Source: CAZQQN01 sp964549595
Lineage (GTDB): Bacteria > Bacteroidota > Bacteroidia > CAILMK01 > CAYYUA01
Assembly: GCA_964549595.1 (NCBI GenBank)
Contig: CAZJWK010000004.1
Location: 1-64,000 of the forward strand
Length of the DNA stretch: 64,000 nt
Direction: 5' to 3'
The position numbers were made by a program, and so were the translations under genes. Positions 54,644-63,403 of this stretch are shown here, piece after piece. Under the pieces are notes generated by a model. That model was not told the origin of the DNA. It made no database searches and worked only from the letters and a program-made list of their open reading frames with translations. How positions within the stretch are numbered: the first letter of the stretch is position 1; each line of letters begins with the position of its first letter.

Positions 54644-56785
54644 TCAGTCGAATTTATAACGCATATCCTTAATATCAGCCGCATCCTTCAAGGCCTGAAC
54701 GATTTGCCTTTGAGCCTGACCGGATATATTGTTGCGAAGTTTTTCTTTGGTGCTTACCAGCTTTTCGGGAGGGTTAACACCTTTTAGTTTATTAAGTTTA
54801 ATTTGGTACACCCCATTGTTCCCCTTAAAAGGTTCGGAGACCATATTTTTCTTAAGTCCAAATGTCCTGCCAATAACCGGTTTCTCATTGCCCAAACCGG
54901 GAACCGTTGAGGCAGTAAACTTGAGGCTGGAAGCCTTTTTCACCCTCTTATTCAGGTTATTCGCTATTTCTTCGAGCTTTTTGGCAGATTGATTGGCCTT
55001 TTTGAATTTTTCCATCAATTGATCTGCCTTCTTTTGTTTAAGAACCTCGGCCCGGATTTCATTTTTAACATCTTCAAAAGGCTGAACACCTTTCTTATTA
55101 ACATCTTTTAATTTGGCAATTACATACTGATCAGAAACCTCAATAATACCGGATAGGCTACCTTCATCGTTGGAATAAGCCCAGCGGACAAGCTCCGGAG
55201 CATCGCTCAGACCAGGAATAAGCCTTTTAGAAGGTTCAATTTTTTCAGCAATTTGTTTATTTAATCCGGCTTTTCTTACCACCTTCTCAAATTCATCAGG
55301 GGAATTGATCTTTGAACGAAACTCGGAAGCTTTTTTGTAAACCTTTTCATAAGTGTCTTCACTGGGATAAATTTTACGAATTATCCGCCCCACCTGATAC
55401 CGCTTACTCACAGGTTCCGCTGTCACTTCAACGATATGCGTACCGAACTTGCTGTTTACAAGAAAGACATCCCCTTTATCATGCCGTTTGACACCCTTGA
55501 TAAACGGATCAACCATTTTGTTCTCGGAGAACCAGCCTAAACTACCTCCATTCTTGGCAGAGGGATCATCGCTGTGTTCCATTGCCATCTTTTCAAAGGA
55601 GGCGCCTTCCTGTATTTTGTTAAAAATCTCTGAAGCCTCAGATTGGGCTTCAGCCGTATCAGCTTCTGAGGAGCCCTTTGGCTTAAAAAGGATATGCCGG
55701 GCTTTATAATATTCTACCGTATCAGCCTTTGTGTCAATGGTTTTTGCCACTTCATAACCTTTTTCCCCTAAGTAAGGGCCAAAAACATCTCCTGTATCAC
55801 CATTTATAACACTATCCTGTATCGGTGCTGGTATTTCAGCCGGACTTAAAAAAGTAGAATCAAAAGGCTCATCGCTTTGTAATTCCACGAAACTGGAATC
55901 TTTATCCCTTTCTTTAAACGTTTTCTTTAAGTCATGAAGGTTTTGGAAAATTTTCGCAGAATCCCGTGAAGTGGGTGTTACATCAAAAACAACGTACTCG
56001 AATGTACGGCTGGCATCCGTTTTATAATCATCCTTATGGTCGTCATAATATTGCTTCAATGATTGGGAGGTGAGGTTAACAGCTGAATCAGGCACGCTTT
56101 TTTTGGCTAAATTTACATAACCAATGGAAGCTACACGGTTTTCGTCTAAATACTGACGTTCGGCTTCAAGATTAGTCACATAGAAACTCTTACGAATAAG
56201 CCCAAAATATTTTTCACGTTCCCTTTGCCTTAGCAAGTTACGCTCAAAGTTGATCCATTGCTGTTTTTGTTGTTTAAACCTTTCAATTTGTTGCTTATTG
56301 GCCTGCCCCCCTGGCCCTTGCTTCAATTGCCTTTGTAATTGTTGAAGCCTTTCCTTTTTAAATTCACCTGTCTTAGGATCCCGGAAAGCCCTCTTCACAG
56401 AAGGATGGGGATTATCCCCCTGTACCAAATTGAAAAGTTCTTTATCGCTAACCCTTAAGCCAAGCTTCTCCTGTTCTTTTTTAAAAATCCGGTCAAAAAT
56501 TAATTGATCCCAGGCTTGATTCTGAACAGTAGCCATCATACGAGGACTAATTTCCTGTATACGCCTTTGTCTTTTAAATTTTTCCTTGACCTGCTGGACC
56601 TTTTGATTAAATTGGTTATAAGTAATTTTTTCTTCGTTCACCTTACCAACGGCATTACTCTGATCCTCGCGGAAAAGCGAACGGTTACTTCTGAACAAAT
56701 CACTCAAAACAAAGGCTATGATTGCCACTCCAATTAAAATGATGACTAAACCTGATCTTTTCCTGATCTCACCGATTGCTGCCAT
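54644..56785 (-). CDS. Peptidyl-prolyl cis-trans isomerase, PpiD-like (SurA N-domain plus parvulin)
   Basis: The 713-residue protein has one N-terminal transmembrane helix (about 12-29), a SurA/PpiD-type helical N-domain (about 35-240), one clear parvulin domain (about 355-455: ARHILFKPKG, GASFEKMAMEHSDDPSAKNGGSLGWFSENKMVDPF, FLVNSKFGTHIVEV) and a long C-terminal part with a second, degenerate rotamase-like region. PpiD assists folding of exported proteins at the Sec exit. It follows the coiled-coil membrane protein gene after 28 bases. Confidence 0.92.
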   Translation of the reverse strand: MAAIGEIRKRSGLVIILIGVAIIAFVLSDLFRSNRSLFREDQSNAVGKVNEEKITYNQFNQKVQQVKEKFKRQRRIQEISPRMMATVQNQAWDQLIFDRIFKKEQEKLGLRVSDKELFNLVQGDNPHPSVKRAFRDPKTGEFKKERLQQLQRQLKQGPGGQANKQQIERFKQQKQQWINFERNLLRQREREKYFGLIRKSFYVTNLEAERQYLDENRVASIGYVNLAKKSVPDSAVNLTSQSLKQYYDDHKDDYKTDASRTFEYVVFDVTPTSRDSAKIFQNLHDLKKTFKERDKDSSFVELQSDEPFDSTFLSPAEIPAPIQDSVINGDTGDVFGPYLGEKGYEVAKTIDTKADTVEYYKARHILFKPKGSSEADTAEAQSEASEIFNKIQEGASFEKMAMEHSDDPSAKNGGSLGWFSENKMVDPFIKGVKRHDKGDVFLVNSKFGTHIVEVTAEPVSKRYQVGRIIRKIYPSEDTYEKVYKKASEFRSKINSPDEFEKVVRKAGLNKQIAEKIEPSKRLIPGLSDAPELVRWAYSNDEGSLSGIIEVSDQYVIAKLKDVNKKGVQPFEDVKNEIRAEVLKQKKADQLMEKFKKANQSAKKLEEIANNLNKRVKKASSLKFTASTVPGLGNEKPVIGRTFGLKKNMVSEPFKGNNGVYQIKLNKLKGVNPPEKLVSTKEKLRNNISGQAQRQIVQALKDAADIKDMRYKFD

Positions 56786-56813
56786 GAATATCGCTTATAT
56801 ATGTGTTTTTAAA

Positions 56814-57800
56814 TTAAAAAATGCCTAAAAAGCCGGATTTAAGCTCAAACTTTTTCTCACCCACAAGGTAACCATTTGTGTAAACCAGCATGGTGTATTT
56901 TCCTTCGGGAAACTCGTCACCCCTGGACCAATAAACGCAATGCGGTTGGTCTTTATTTTTAAACTTCACCTGTTCGCTAAAGGTATACAAGGCGGTATCA
57001 TTTTTATAGGAAAACTGCCCTGAGCCACGGCTTTGAATGTAAATCGTCTCACCCTTTGGGTTCATAAGACGTATCAGTACTCTCCGTGGGCCTTTTTCAG
57101 CGATGGGGTTTTCCTGAAAATTGAAGCAAACCTTAATCTGATCTATTTTATTGGTGTTATCAGTCTCCTTTTTATCCCCATCATTTTGTATTTTAATACC
57201 CGTAACCTTCGCGCTTTTCAATTTTAACCGGGAACCTTGAGCTACTTTGTTCTCCAGGCGTACGTTTTTATCTTTTAGTTTATCTTTTTGCTTTTTAGTC
57301 TCTCTTACTTCCGTACGAAGGTTGTAATTTTCCTCTTTTAGTTCTTTATTAACACGAATGAGAGAATCTATTTTATTCCGATACTTCTTTTTGTAATACC
57401 TTAAAGTTTCTAACTTTTCCCGGGCTTTTTTGTATTGCTGCACTTTAATCCGGTTTTTCCGGACAAGCTTTCTGATTTCGGATGCCTGATTCTTGATTTT
57501 TCTGTCCCGCTTAGCTAATAAGGAATCCAAATGCTGATTTTTTCCTTTCAAGTTCTTGTTTTTACCCTCCATTTCGGAGAGTTCTTTTTTTAAATCTTCT
57601 TTAATTTCCTTGCTCTTAATGAGGGCTTTTTTCTTTTCCTCGGTTTCTGCTTTTTTATTAAAATACAAGTACCCCAAAAACCCATTTAAAAGTACCAACA
57701 GAACTACTATCACACCCAGAATAATCCGGCTTTTACGGCCCTTTTTTTCAGCCGCCCGTTCAGGGTCATTGGTTTTATTATTGTAATCCGCTTCAGCCAT
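56814..57800 (-). CDS. Membrane-anchored coiled-coil protein with C-terminal beta domain, unknown function
   Basis: The 328-residue protein has a basic cytoplasmic N-terminus, one transmembrane helix (about 27-50: ILGVIVVLLVLLNGFLGYLYF), a long charged periplasmic coiled coil (about 50-195) and a C-terminal beta-sandwich-like domain (about 205-328: IDQIKVCFNFQENPIAEKGPRRVLIRL, GKYTMLVYTNGYLVGEKKFEL). I do not know its function. Its place directly before the PpiD-like gene suggests a role in periplasmic protein handling or envelope spanning (inference). Confidence 0.75.
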   Translation of the reverse strand: MAEADYNNKTNDPERAAEKKGRKSRIILGVIVVLLVLLNGFLGYLYFNKKAETEEKKKALIKSKEIKEDLKKELSEMEGKNKNLKGKNQHLDSLLAKRDRKIKNQASEIRKLVRKNRIKVQQYKKAREKLETLRYYKKKYRNKIDSLIRVNKELKEENYNLRTEVRETKKQKDKLKDKNVRLENKVAQGSRLKLKSAKVTGIKIQNDGDKKETDNTNKIDQIKVCFNFQENPIAEKGPRRVLIRLMNPKGETIYIQSRGSGQFSYKNDTALYTFSEQVKFKNKDQPHCVYWSRGDEFPEGKYTMLVYTNGYLVGEKKFELKSGFLGIF

Positions 57801-57855
57801 TGTTAAAAGGTTTAAAGTGATACTAACCCCTCAAATTTAAGAATCCGGCTATTAT

Positions 57856-58275
57856 TTAAAAAACTTCCAGGGCAGAAAAAAAGAAGGATGATTCCCTATG
57901 GGCGTTTTCATCTGAATCAGAACCATGCACTGCATTGGCCTGAATTGATTTCGCGTATTGAGCTCGTATGGTTCCTGCCTCCGCTTTAGCAGGATCCGTG
58001 TCCCCTATAAGTTTTCTAAATTCCTCTACAGCATTGGCTTTTTCCAAAATCATGGCGATGATAGGGTAAGAAGCCATGTATTCCGTTAAGTCATCAAAAA
58101 ATGACCTATCTTTATGCACTGAATAAAAGTCCTGTGCTTTCTCAAGGGATAAACGAGTCTGCTTCAAAGCCCGTATCTTAAAACCGGCCTTTATGATTTG
58201 GTCCAATATTTCGCCAGTATGACCTTCTTTCACAGAGTCGGGTTTTATTAACGCTAAAGTCTTGTATTGCGCCAT
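57856..58275 (-). CDS. ndk: Nucleoside diphosphate kinase
   Basis: Ndk transfers the terminal phosphate between nucleoside triphosphates through a phosphohistidine. The active-site histidine is H117 in NAVHGSD; KPDSVKEGHTGEIL opens the protein and GTIRAQYA carries the usual Arg. Length 139 is normal. A consensus promoter lies upstream. Confidence 0.97.
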   Translation of the reverse strand: MAQYKTLALIKPDSVKEGHTGEILDQIIKAGFKIRALKQTRLSLEKAQDFYSVHKDRSFFDDLTEYMASYPIIAMILEKANAVEEFRKLIGDTDPAKAEAGTIRAQYAKSIQANAVHGSDSDENAHRESSFFFSALEVF

Positions 58276-58294
58276 TTTACGAAAATTTTGGATG

Positions 58295-58326
58295 CAAAAA
58301 TACCTTTATTTTACAGATTTCACCAA
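58295..58326 (-). promoter_or_regulatory. Bacteroidota-type promoter for ndk
   Basis: On the minus strand TTG (58324-58326; the preceding bases make it TTTTTG), 21 bases, TATTTTTG (58295-58302), 20 bases before the ATG. Strong match to the consensus. Confidence 0.75.
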
Positions 58327-58391
58327 AAAGGAAATGTAAGAACATTTTTTTATCAAGGGGAGGCAAAAAAAATTTTAACCCTAAAAGAAAT

Positions 58392-58565
58392 TTAAGAGTT
58401 ATTCTGATCGGTATGGGGCTCAGACCGGCAATTGTTATTTGCTTGCCGGTTTTTCATCCGCTCTTTTAGTTGGATATTTCTTTTCTTTAAGTGATGCCAG
58501 ATCCAAAGTATAAAAAAGTATAATACCAAAAAGGCCAATAAGGCTACGAAAATCATACCGGGCAT
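58392..58565 (-). CDS. Small single-span membrane protein (57 residues)
   Basis: The frame starts ATG at 58565 and stops at 58392. It encodes one very hydrophobic helix (about 4-24: MIFVALLAFLVLYFFILWIW) followed by a basic segment (HHLKKRNIQLKERMKNRQ) and a polar tail, i.e. a typical N-out/C-in or signal-anchor small membrane protein. It sits between the exported protein gene (ends 58599) and ndk on the same strand. No family is recognised. The alternative start at 58556 would give 54 residues. Confidence 0.6.
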   Translation of the reverse strand: MPGMIFVALLAFLVLYFFILWIWHHLKKRNIQLKERMKNRQANNNCRSEPHTDQNNS

Positions 58566-58598
58566 AAGGTTTTGTCTTAGCTCAAGCTTTTCAAAGGC

Positions 58599-58946
58599 TT
58601 AATTAAGGAATTTTAAAAACCTAAAATCGGGCAGAGGGCTTTGATTCTGCAGCGAGGAAACCCTGATCCAATCCATACCCTCCTTATTATCCACCAGCAA
58701 TATACGGTTAAAAGCACTATCCAGAACCTGCGTAGCCATTAAAGGGTAATCCATGAACAAATGGTCATTATTACCTATATGGGCTTCAGAATCCGAAACA
58801 TTGTATACCAGGAAATCTTCTTCCATAATCCTTGTAATGGCTTCCTGGAATAATTCCTCACCATCTTGTTCCTCTCTTCTTCTCACCGCAGCAAATGAAC
58901 ACAAAATGGCAATCGTTAGTACTAAAGTAAATTTTTTCATTCCCAT
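58599..58946 (-). CDS. Small exported protein of unknown function
   Basis: The 115-residue protein has a signal peptide (about 1-19: MKKFTLVLTIAILCSFAA) followed by an acidic region and short hydrophobic stretches (VYNVSDSEAHIGNNDHLFMDYPLMATQ). A -7-like box TACTTTTG lies upstream on the minus strand (58971-58978). ATG at 58946 and 58940 are both possible starts. No family recognised. It may be cotranscribed with the 57-residue membrane protein 33 bases downstream. Confidence 0.6.
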   Translation of the reverse strand: MGMKKFTLVLTIAILCSFAAVRRREEQDGEELFQEAITRIMEEDFLVYNVSDSEAHIGNNDHLFMDYPLMATQVLDSAFNRILLVDNKEGMDWIRVSSLQNQSPLPDFRFLKFLN

Positions 58947-58970
58947 TATGTTTTAGCTAAAAACCTGTAA

Positions 58971-58978
58971 CAAAAGTA
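58971..58978 (-). promoter_or_regulatory. -7 box for the small exported protein gene
   Basis: TACTTTTG on the minus strand, 24 bases before the start codon. A TTTG lies 15 bases upstream, shorter than the usual 19-21 spacing, so confidence is limited. Confidence 0.35.
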
Positions 58979-59023
58979 TGAAAACCCTCATTCCAAAATG
59001 GTTGAATTGATAATTTTCAAATA

Positions 59024-59076
59024 GCGATTAGCTGTTAGCCATTGGCTATTAGCTTTTAGCTGGTGGCTTTAGGGCT
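59024..59076. repeat. Degenerate tandem repeat of TTAGC/TGGC units
   Basis: The stretch repeats the motif TTAGC with variants (ATTAGC, GTTAGC, CTATTAGC, TTTTAGC) about every eight to ten bases. It lies in the 0.7 kb gap between two genes. I see no other feature in that gap (58980-59698) apart from A/T-rich DNA and short meaningless frames. Confidence 0.5.
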
Positions 59077-59698
59077 TTTGGTTGAATGAAAGGTTCCCTA
59101 AAGTTAGCATCCTAAAAATGGAGGAAAAGTGAAAGCCTTACTGTGTTACTTTTTTTACAACTTATTACCACTGTATCAAAACATTGTTACTTTAAAGTTC
59201 CCCTCATTGATATTTCTTCCGCCAACTGGCATAGAGAAAAGAGGGAGGGAAAAGCAAGGACCAGGAAAAACCGCGGAATTCAGAAGCAAGTCATTTTGGT
59301 TCTTATCAAAACTCATTAAGCATTATTGCAAAGGTTCCCACCGAAAAAAAACAATCATTTATCCAAATTTTTTCCTGAAAAAAATCTAAAACTTATAAAT
59401 TTGTTAGGCAATAATAGATTGAATAAATTGGGTTTGCACTTTTTCTTAAAACCGCAATTTGCTCATAGGAATTAAAACTTTGAAAAAATTTGACCCCTTA
59501 ATTAACATAAATTAAAAACATTGGCTTTTGAAGGGAGTTAATTTAATCAAAACCAAAAGTAAATGGAATTTTGATACTCCCTTAGTCAAAAAACAATGTG
59601 TAAAAGGAATTGTTAAACTGTTAAAGAAAGTTAATTACCAAGGGTTCAGGTTTAAAAAATTAATGGAAAGCGATTAACTAAATTTTTAGGAGTAAAAA

Positions 59699-61237
59699 AT
59701 GGAAATCATGAAAAAAAGGCAAGATATTCGTATGAAACCACGTCAAAAACAAACGATAAAACAGAAATTAACCTCCAAAACGGTAGTAATAGCAGGTATT
59801 TCTGTTATTTTACTCGGAACGCTAATTACGATAGCACTGAATTTGGGTAACATCCAAGATACTTTTGCAGCCGGCAAAACTTATAATTCTGATGGGGATG
59901 GAAAGTGGAAAGGGGCTTTTAATTGGACTAAATCTAATAGTCCCGGAAGAGGAGGTTTTCCGGGGAAAAATGATGATGCCACAATTGATGGTAATACAAT
60001 TGATGTCGCTCAAAACCAAAATGTAAACAATCTTTCCTTTAAGAATAGTGGTACTTTAAATATTAAAAGTGGGAACAAATTAAATGTTCATGGGACATTA
60101 GACCTTAAAAATGGTTCTGTTGATGCTTCCAGTGGTGACTTAGTATTGGAACAAGGAGCAAAAATCAAGAATATGTCCTCCAGTAATTTTACCGGATCTT
60201 ACTCAAAAAAGGATGCTAGTGGAGTGGTTGACAGTACAGTTTTTCGGCCTTCAGCCAGTTACGGTAGTGCTAAAGTTGCTGTTCATGGCTTTCAGGATAA
60301 TAACTGCGATTTTAGTGTAACCTACAAAGAAAGTAATCCCAATACAGCAAGCTCCATTACCAATAGCTCAACCATTATTACCACCAATTTAAAGTCGATT
60401 AGTAATAATGAATACTACCAAATTAACCGCAGTGGTTGTACGAAAAATGCTAAGGTGACTTTATTCTGGGATCAAAACACCCCTTCTAAGTTAAATAACC
60501 TTTCCAGTAAAAGTTCATTGGAAATTGCCCACCATAATGGTAATGGCTGGGAGGATATAAACATTAATAATAGATCCGGAAAAATATCCGGTTCTGGCAG
60601 CATTACTTCGAAACTTCAATCCAATTTCAGTCCATTTACTTATGGCTCTAATTCTTCATCAGGTCCCCTCCCGGTTGAATTAATTAACTTTAATGTGAAA
60701 GTGATTAATGGAGGAGCCAGGTTAGAATGGGCTACAGCTTCTGAGACAAACAATAACCATTTTAAAGTTCAAAAAAGAACCGGGGACTCTGAATTTAAAA
60801 CCATAAGCAAGGTTGAAGGATATGGAACAACCACCGAACAACATGAATATGAATATACTGATAATAAACCCGTGAAAGGTAAAGTCTATTACCGCTTAAA
60901 GCAGGTAGATCACGATGGTTCTTATGAATACTCCAATGTTAAAGCCGTCAAAGGCAAAGAAAAAACCCGGCAAAATGAAGCCCTTTCCATTGAAAAAGTT
61001 TCACCAAATCCATTCCGTAATGGTTTCAACCTTGAGTACAAAACAAATGGCGACCAAAATGTCAAATTCACTTTAAGAAACATGAAAGGGAATGTAGTTA
61101 GTCAAAGCCGGGTAGACGCCAATAGAGGTCAAAATGAATTCAGCTATAATCAAGGATCAGAACTTCCTAAGGGCACCTACATTTTAACTTTAAGAGCCAG
61201 CAGTGAGCAGGTTACTAAAAAAGTAATGAAGCGATAA
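59699..61237 (+). CDS. T9SS cargo protein with type A C-terminal sorting domain
   Basis: The 512-residue protein has an unusually long basic N-region (1-28, about one third Lys/Arg) before a hydrophobic segment (29-48) and an AFA-like cleavage site near residue 58. Residues about 60-190 form a right-handed repeat-like, Gly/Asn-rich region (DDATIDGNTIDVAQNQNVNNLSF, GTLNIKSGNKLNVHGTLDLKNGSV). A fibronectin-like segment (PLPVELINFNVKVINGGARLEWATASETNNNHF, about 322-354) and the type A domain (SIEKVSPNPFRNGFNLEY ... GTYILTLRAS) end the protein. The start has AGGAG about eight bases before it. Predicted surface or secreted protein; function unknown. Confidence 0.88.
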   Translation: MEIMKKRQDIRMKPRQKQTIKQKLTSKTVVIAGISVILLGTLITIALNLGNIQDTFAAGKTYNSDGDGKWKGAFNWTKSNSPGRGGFPGKNDDATIDGNTIDVAQNQNVNNLSFKNSGTLNIKSGNKLNVHGTLDLKNGSVDASSGDLVLEQGAKIKNMSSSNFTGSYSKKDASGVVDSTVFRPSASYGSAKVAVHGFQDNNCDFSVTYKESNPNTASSITNSSTIITTNLKSISNNEYYQINRSGCTKNAKVTLFWDQNTPSKLNNLSSKSSLEIAHHNGNGWEDININNRSGKISGSGSITSKLQSNFSPFTYGSNSSSGPLPVELINFNVKVINGGARLEWATASETNNNHFKVQKRTGDSEFKTISKVEGYGTTTEQHEYEYTDNKPVKGKVYYRLKQVDHDGSYEYSNVKAVKGKEKTRQNEALSIEKVSPNPFRNGFNLEYKTNGDQNVKFTLRNMKGNVVSQSRVDANRGQNEFSYNQGSELPKGTYILTLRASSEQVTKKVMKR

Positions 61238-61250
61238 AGCATAAAATCAG

Positions 61251-61291
61251 AAAAAGTGCAATGAGCTATTTTTGGTTCACTGCACTTTTTT
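61251..61291 (+). terminator. Terminator after the T9SS type A gene
   Basis: AAAAAGTGCAATGA pairs with TTCACTGCACTTTTT across an 11-base loop and ends in a T run, 14 bases after the stop codon. Confidence 0.75.
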
Positions 61292-61297
61292 ATCCTG

Positions 61298-61596
61298 CTA
61301 AGGGGTTTTTAAAAAATAACATTTACCATTGTTGAGGCATTTTATTATGGTGTAATTCAATGCTCCATGTAATTCGTGTCGTTCAATGTTTAAATTGCTA
61401 ATTTCTTCATCAATCAATTTAATTCCCTTATCATATTCGTTTTCATCTTAGCTGGCTTTGACTTGGAGGTTTTTTTCGTTTGAACTGAAGAAATTAAATT
61501 GACCATTGTTTCATAAGAAAGCAATTGATGGCCTCTCCCATTCATGGTAATAAAAGAAACCAAACGGTGTTCAATCTTATTCCATTTTTGGAAAAA
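61298..61596 (-). pseudogene. Fossil of an ISAzo13-family transposase (C-terminal part)
   Basis: Read on the minus strand from 61596 down: QKWNKIEHRLVSFITMNGRG then HQLLSYETMVNLISSVQTKK, a frameshift, an in-frame stop, and DENEYDKGIKLIDEEISNLN followed by IERHELHGALNYTII. The same order of motifs (WNKIEHRLF, NWRGRPL, NLI..T, LDxxxYxxGxKI, FHGxWNYTI) is found at the C-terminal end of ISAzo13-type transposases. The N-terminal part is missing, and no terminal inverted repeats or target duplication could be found. It ends at a TAG at 61298. Remembered family sequence only, but several motifs agree in order. Confidence 0.7.
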
Positions 61597-61770
61597 TTAA
61601 ACTGTAAACTTTATTTCTTAACATTGCCTAATCCTATGACTGCTTTTAAAAGGGCATAAAATAAAGCCGTGAACGAAGTGAGAGCTTTTGCATCTTCAAG
61701 ATGGCAAGATTTACGCTATTCTTGGTTGCCTAAGGTTGCACATTTCAATTAGACGATGCTTTCGATCCCC
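61597..61770. other. Unassigned spacer between transposase fossil and MFS gene
   Basis: This stretch has no supported gene. A short + frame near 61670-61750 reads AVNEVRAFASSRWQDLRYSW then LPKVAHFN before a stop, without an upstream start; I treat it as coincidence or an unidentified fossil. Confidence 0.3.
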
Positions 61771-63027
61771 TTATTTTCCGGATGCATAACCTTGTATCTG
61801 CCTGGTAGCCAATAAGCCAATACCCGATACCAAAGCCAAAAACCCAAAGTAGTAATGATAGCCCAGGGTGGCGTTAAAGGCATCCACAAACCATCCGGAA
61901 AGCAAATGCGCAAATATATCCGGCATGAAACCAAAAAAGGAGACAATGCCCACCACAGTTCCGGTTAAGCTTAAGGGGATGCCGATTTCCTGAAGCAAAG
62001 CAAAATAAACCCCACGCAGGGCAAAAACAGCCAAACCAGCCAGAATCACCTGGGTCCACAAAATCCACATATCATTGATGGATGGAGGAATGAAATATAA
62101 CGAACCAAACGTCAACATCAACAAGCCAAATCCGCCCCCAATGGTTTTAGTGGCCATCAATCGGTCAGCCAAAAGACCGGCTCCCAGAGCGGCTATGGGA
62201 CGCATCCAGTCCCTTATGGTCCCAAGCACGGCCCCGAATGTCTTGCTTTGGCCGTAGGCTTTTTCGGCAAAGGCAGGAAAATCATACGTGCCCAAATACA
62301 GGATATAAGAGCAAAATATGATCAATGCCAATAGCCAAACCTCGGGCTTTTTAAGCACTTTTACCATTCGGTTCCACTGATTGCCATGAGCCGGATTTTT
62401 GGTATCGGCTTTTGTTTGATCCTGGTGGAGGGTATCCGGCACCACCCACCATATAAGGAGCCCTACCAGCAACGGAGCCGATGAATAAACCAGCAACACA
62501 CTTTCCAATCCGGTTTTAGTAGTGCTTGCATAGCCAAAAACGGTGGTAGCCAATGAGGCTAAAAGAGCAGCTACCACGCCCCGGCCGGCATCGAGTAGCC
62601 CAAAGCTGATGCCTTGGTTATCCGGGCGCCCCCAGGCGCGTGTCGCTTTAATCAAAGCCGCCCAGAACGTGAGAATGGTAGTGATGCCCCAGAACGCATG
62701 GATTGCTAAAAGAATAGGATAGTCAGGAATACTCAGCATAGAAAAACCACCAGCACTGGTAGCTACCAAAGATAGGGTTAAGAGCTTCCTTGCAGAAAAG
62801 CGATCAGCAATCCAGCCACTGGGGAAGTAGCAAACAACAGCCAGGATACCGAAAATGCTGTTCAATAAGCCCACTTCGGTACTGCTGATCCCGAAAACCG
62901 TCTCCATGCTGGTCTGGAAAGTCTTGCGCAAATACGGGAGCATGTAGATGCTCTCACCCGCGAGCATGAGGCCGGCCATGTAAAGGTAATGCTGAAAACG
63001 GTTACCGGTTGCTGGGATGTCATTCAA
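61771..63027 (-). CDS. Major facilitator superfamily transporter
   Basis: The 418-residue protein has 12 predicted transmembrane segments in two halves and the MFS loop after helix 2, GWIADRFSARKLL. Its style (LMLAGESIYMLPYLRKTF, FWAALIKATRAWGRPDNQG, GLLDAGRGVVAALLA) recalls the YihN group of MFS carriers, so an organic anion or sugar-related substrate is possible; this is a weak assignment. The start is TTG at 63027. The DNA is visibly richer in GC (many GCC/GGC codons) than neighbouring genes, which suggests recent acquisition; an IS fossil lies beside it. Confidence 0.83.
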   Translation of the reverse strand: MNDIPATGNRFQHYLYMAGLMLAGESIYMLPYLRKTFQTSMETVFGISSTEVGLLNSIFGILAVVCYFPSGWIADRFSARKLLTLSLVATSAGGFSMLSIPDYPILLAIHAFWGITTILTFWAALIKATRAWGRPDNQGISFGLLDAGRGVVAALLASLATTVFGYASTTKTGLESVLLVYSSAPLLVGLLIWWVVPDTLHQDQTKADTKNPAHGNQWNRMVKVLKKPEVWLLALIIFCSYILYLGTYDFPAFAEKAYGQSKTFGAVLGTIRDWMRPIAALGAGLLADRLMATKTIGGGFGLLMLTFGSLYFIPPSINDMWILWTQVILAGLAVFALRGVYFALLQEIGIPLSLTGTVVGIVSFFGFMPDIFAHLLSGWFVDAFNATLGYHYYFGFLALVSGIGLLATRQIQGYASGK

Positions 63028-63348
63028 CGGAAATAGTATTTGGTTGACGAATTTGGGATGAATTGGCTAAAAAGCACATCTGATAAGCCCTGTTTTTGTA
63101 GATTGTTGGCCAAAACAACCATTGAATAACCGTGCTTCCCGTTGATAAATGGTTGACAGTAAATGCCCTTTTCTGGTTGTGTAAAACAAAACCTTAATAG
63201 CAAGATCTCAGTAAGATAGGGGTTCCTTACTTATCTAAATCCTTAAGCATCACGGAAAATTTATTGAATTTTCACCCATAAGCTAAAGATGGGAAAAATG
63301 ACCCGCAAACAATAAATTCAATCTCCTCTTGGACATTTTTGCAAAAAA
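63028..63348. other. Spacer between the MFS gene and the T9SS fragment
   Basis: No supported gene. On the minus strand an open frame without a normal start codon, ending at 63024, overlaps the MFS start and contains GIYCQPFINGKHGYSMVVLA, which faintly recalls a rhodanese C terminus. I do not annotate it as a gene. Confidence 0.25.
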
Positions 63349-63379
63349 ATAACCGGACCTAAAAATAGATCCGGTTATT
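63349..63379 (-). terminator. Terminator of the truncated T9SS cargo gene
   Basis: On the minus strand AATAACCGGA, a short loop, then TCCGGTTATT followed by a T run: a classic intrinsic terminator, 25 bases after the stop codon at 63404. Confidence 0.75.
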
Positions 63380-63403
63380 AACTCAAAACCGTTTATTCCG
63401 GTT

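Noticed and set aside
59129..59389. 86-residue frame in the large intergenic gap
   Set aside because: Composition is random-looking, with no signal, no promoter and no recognisable family; starts in A/T-rich DNA.
61670..61752. Short + frame between transposase fossil and MFS gene
   Set aside because: About 27 codons with no start codon or recognised family.
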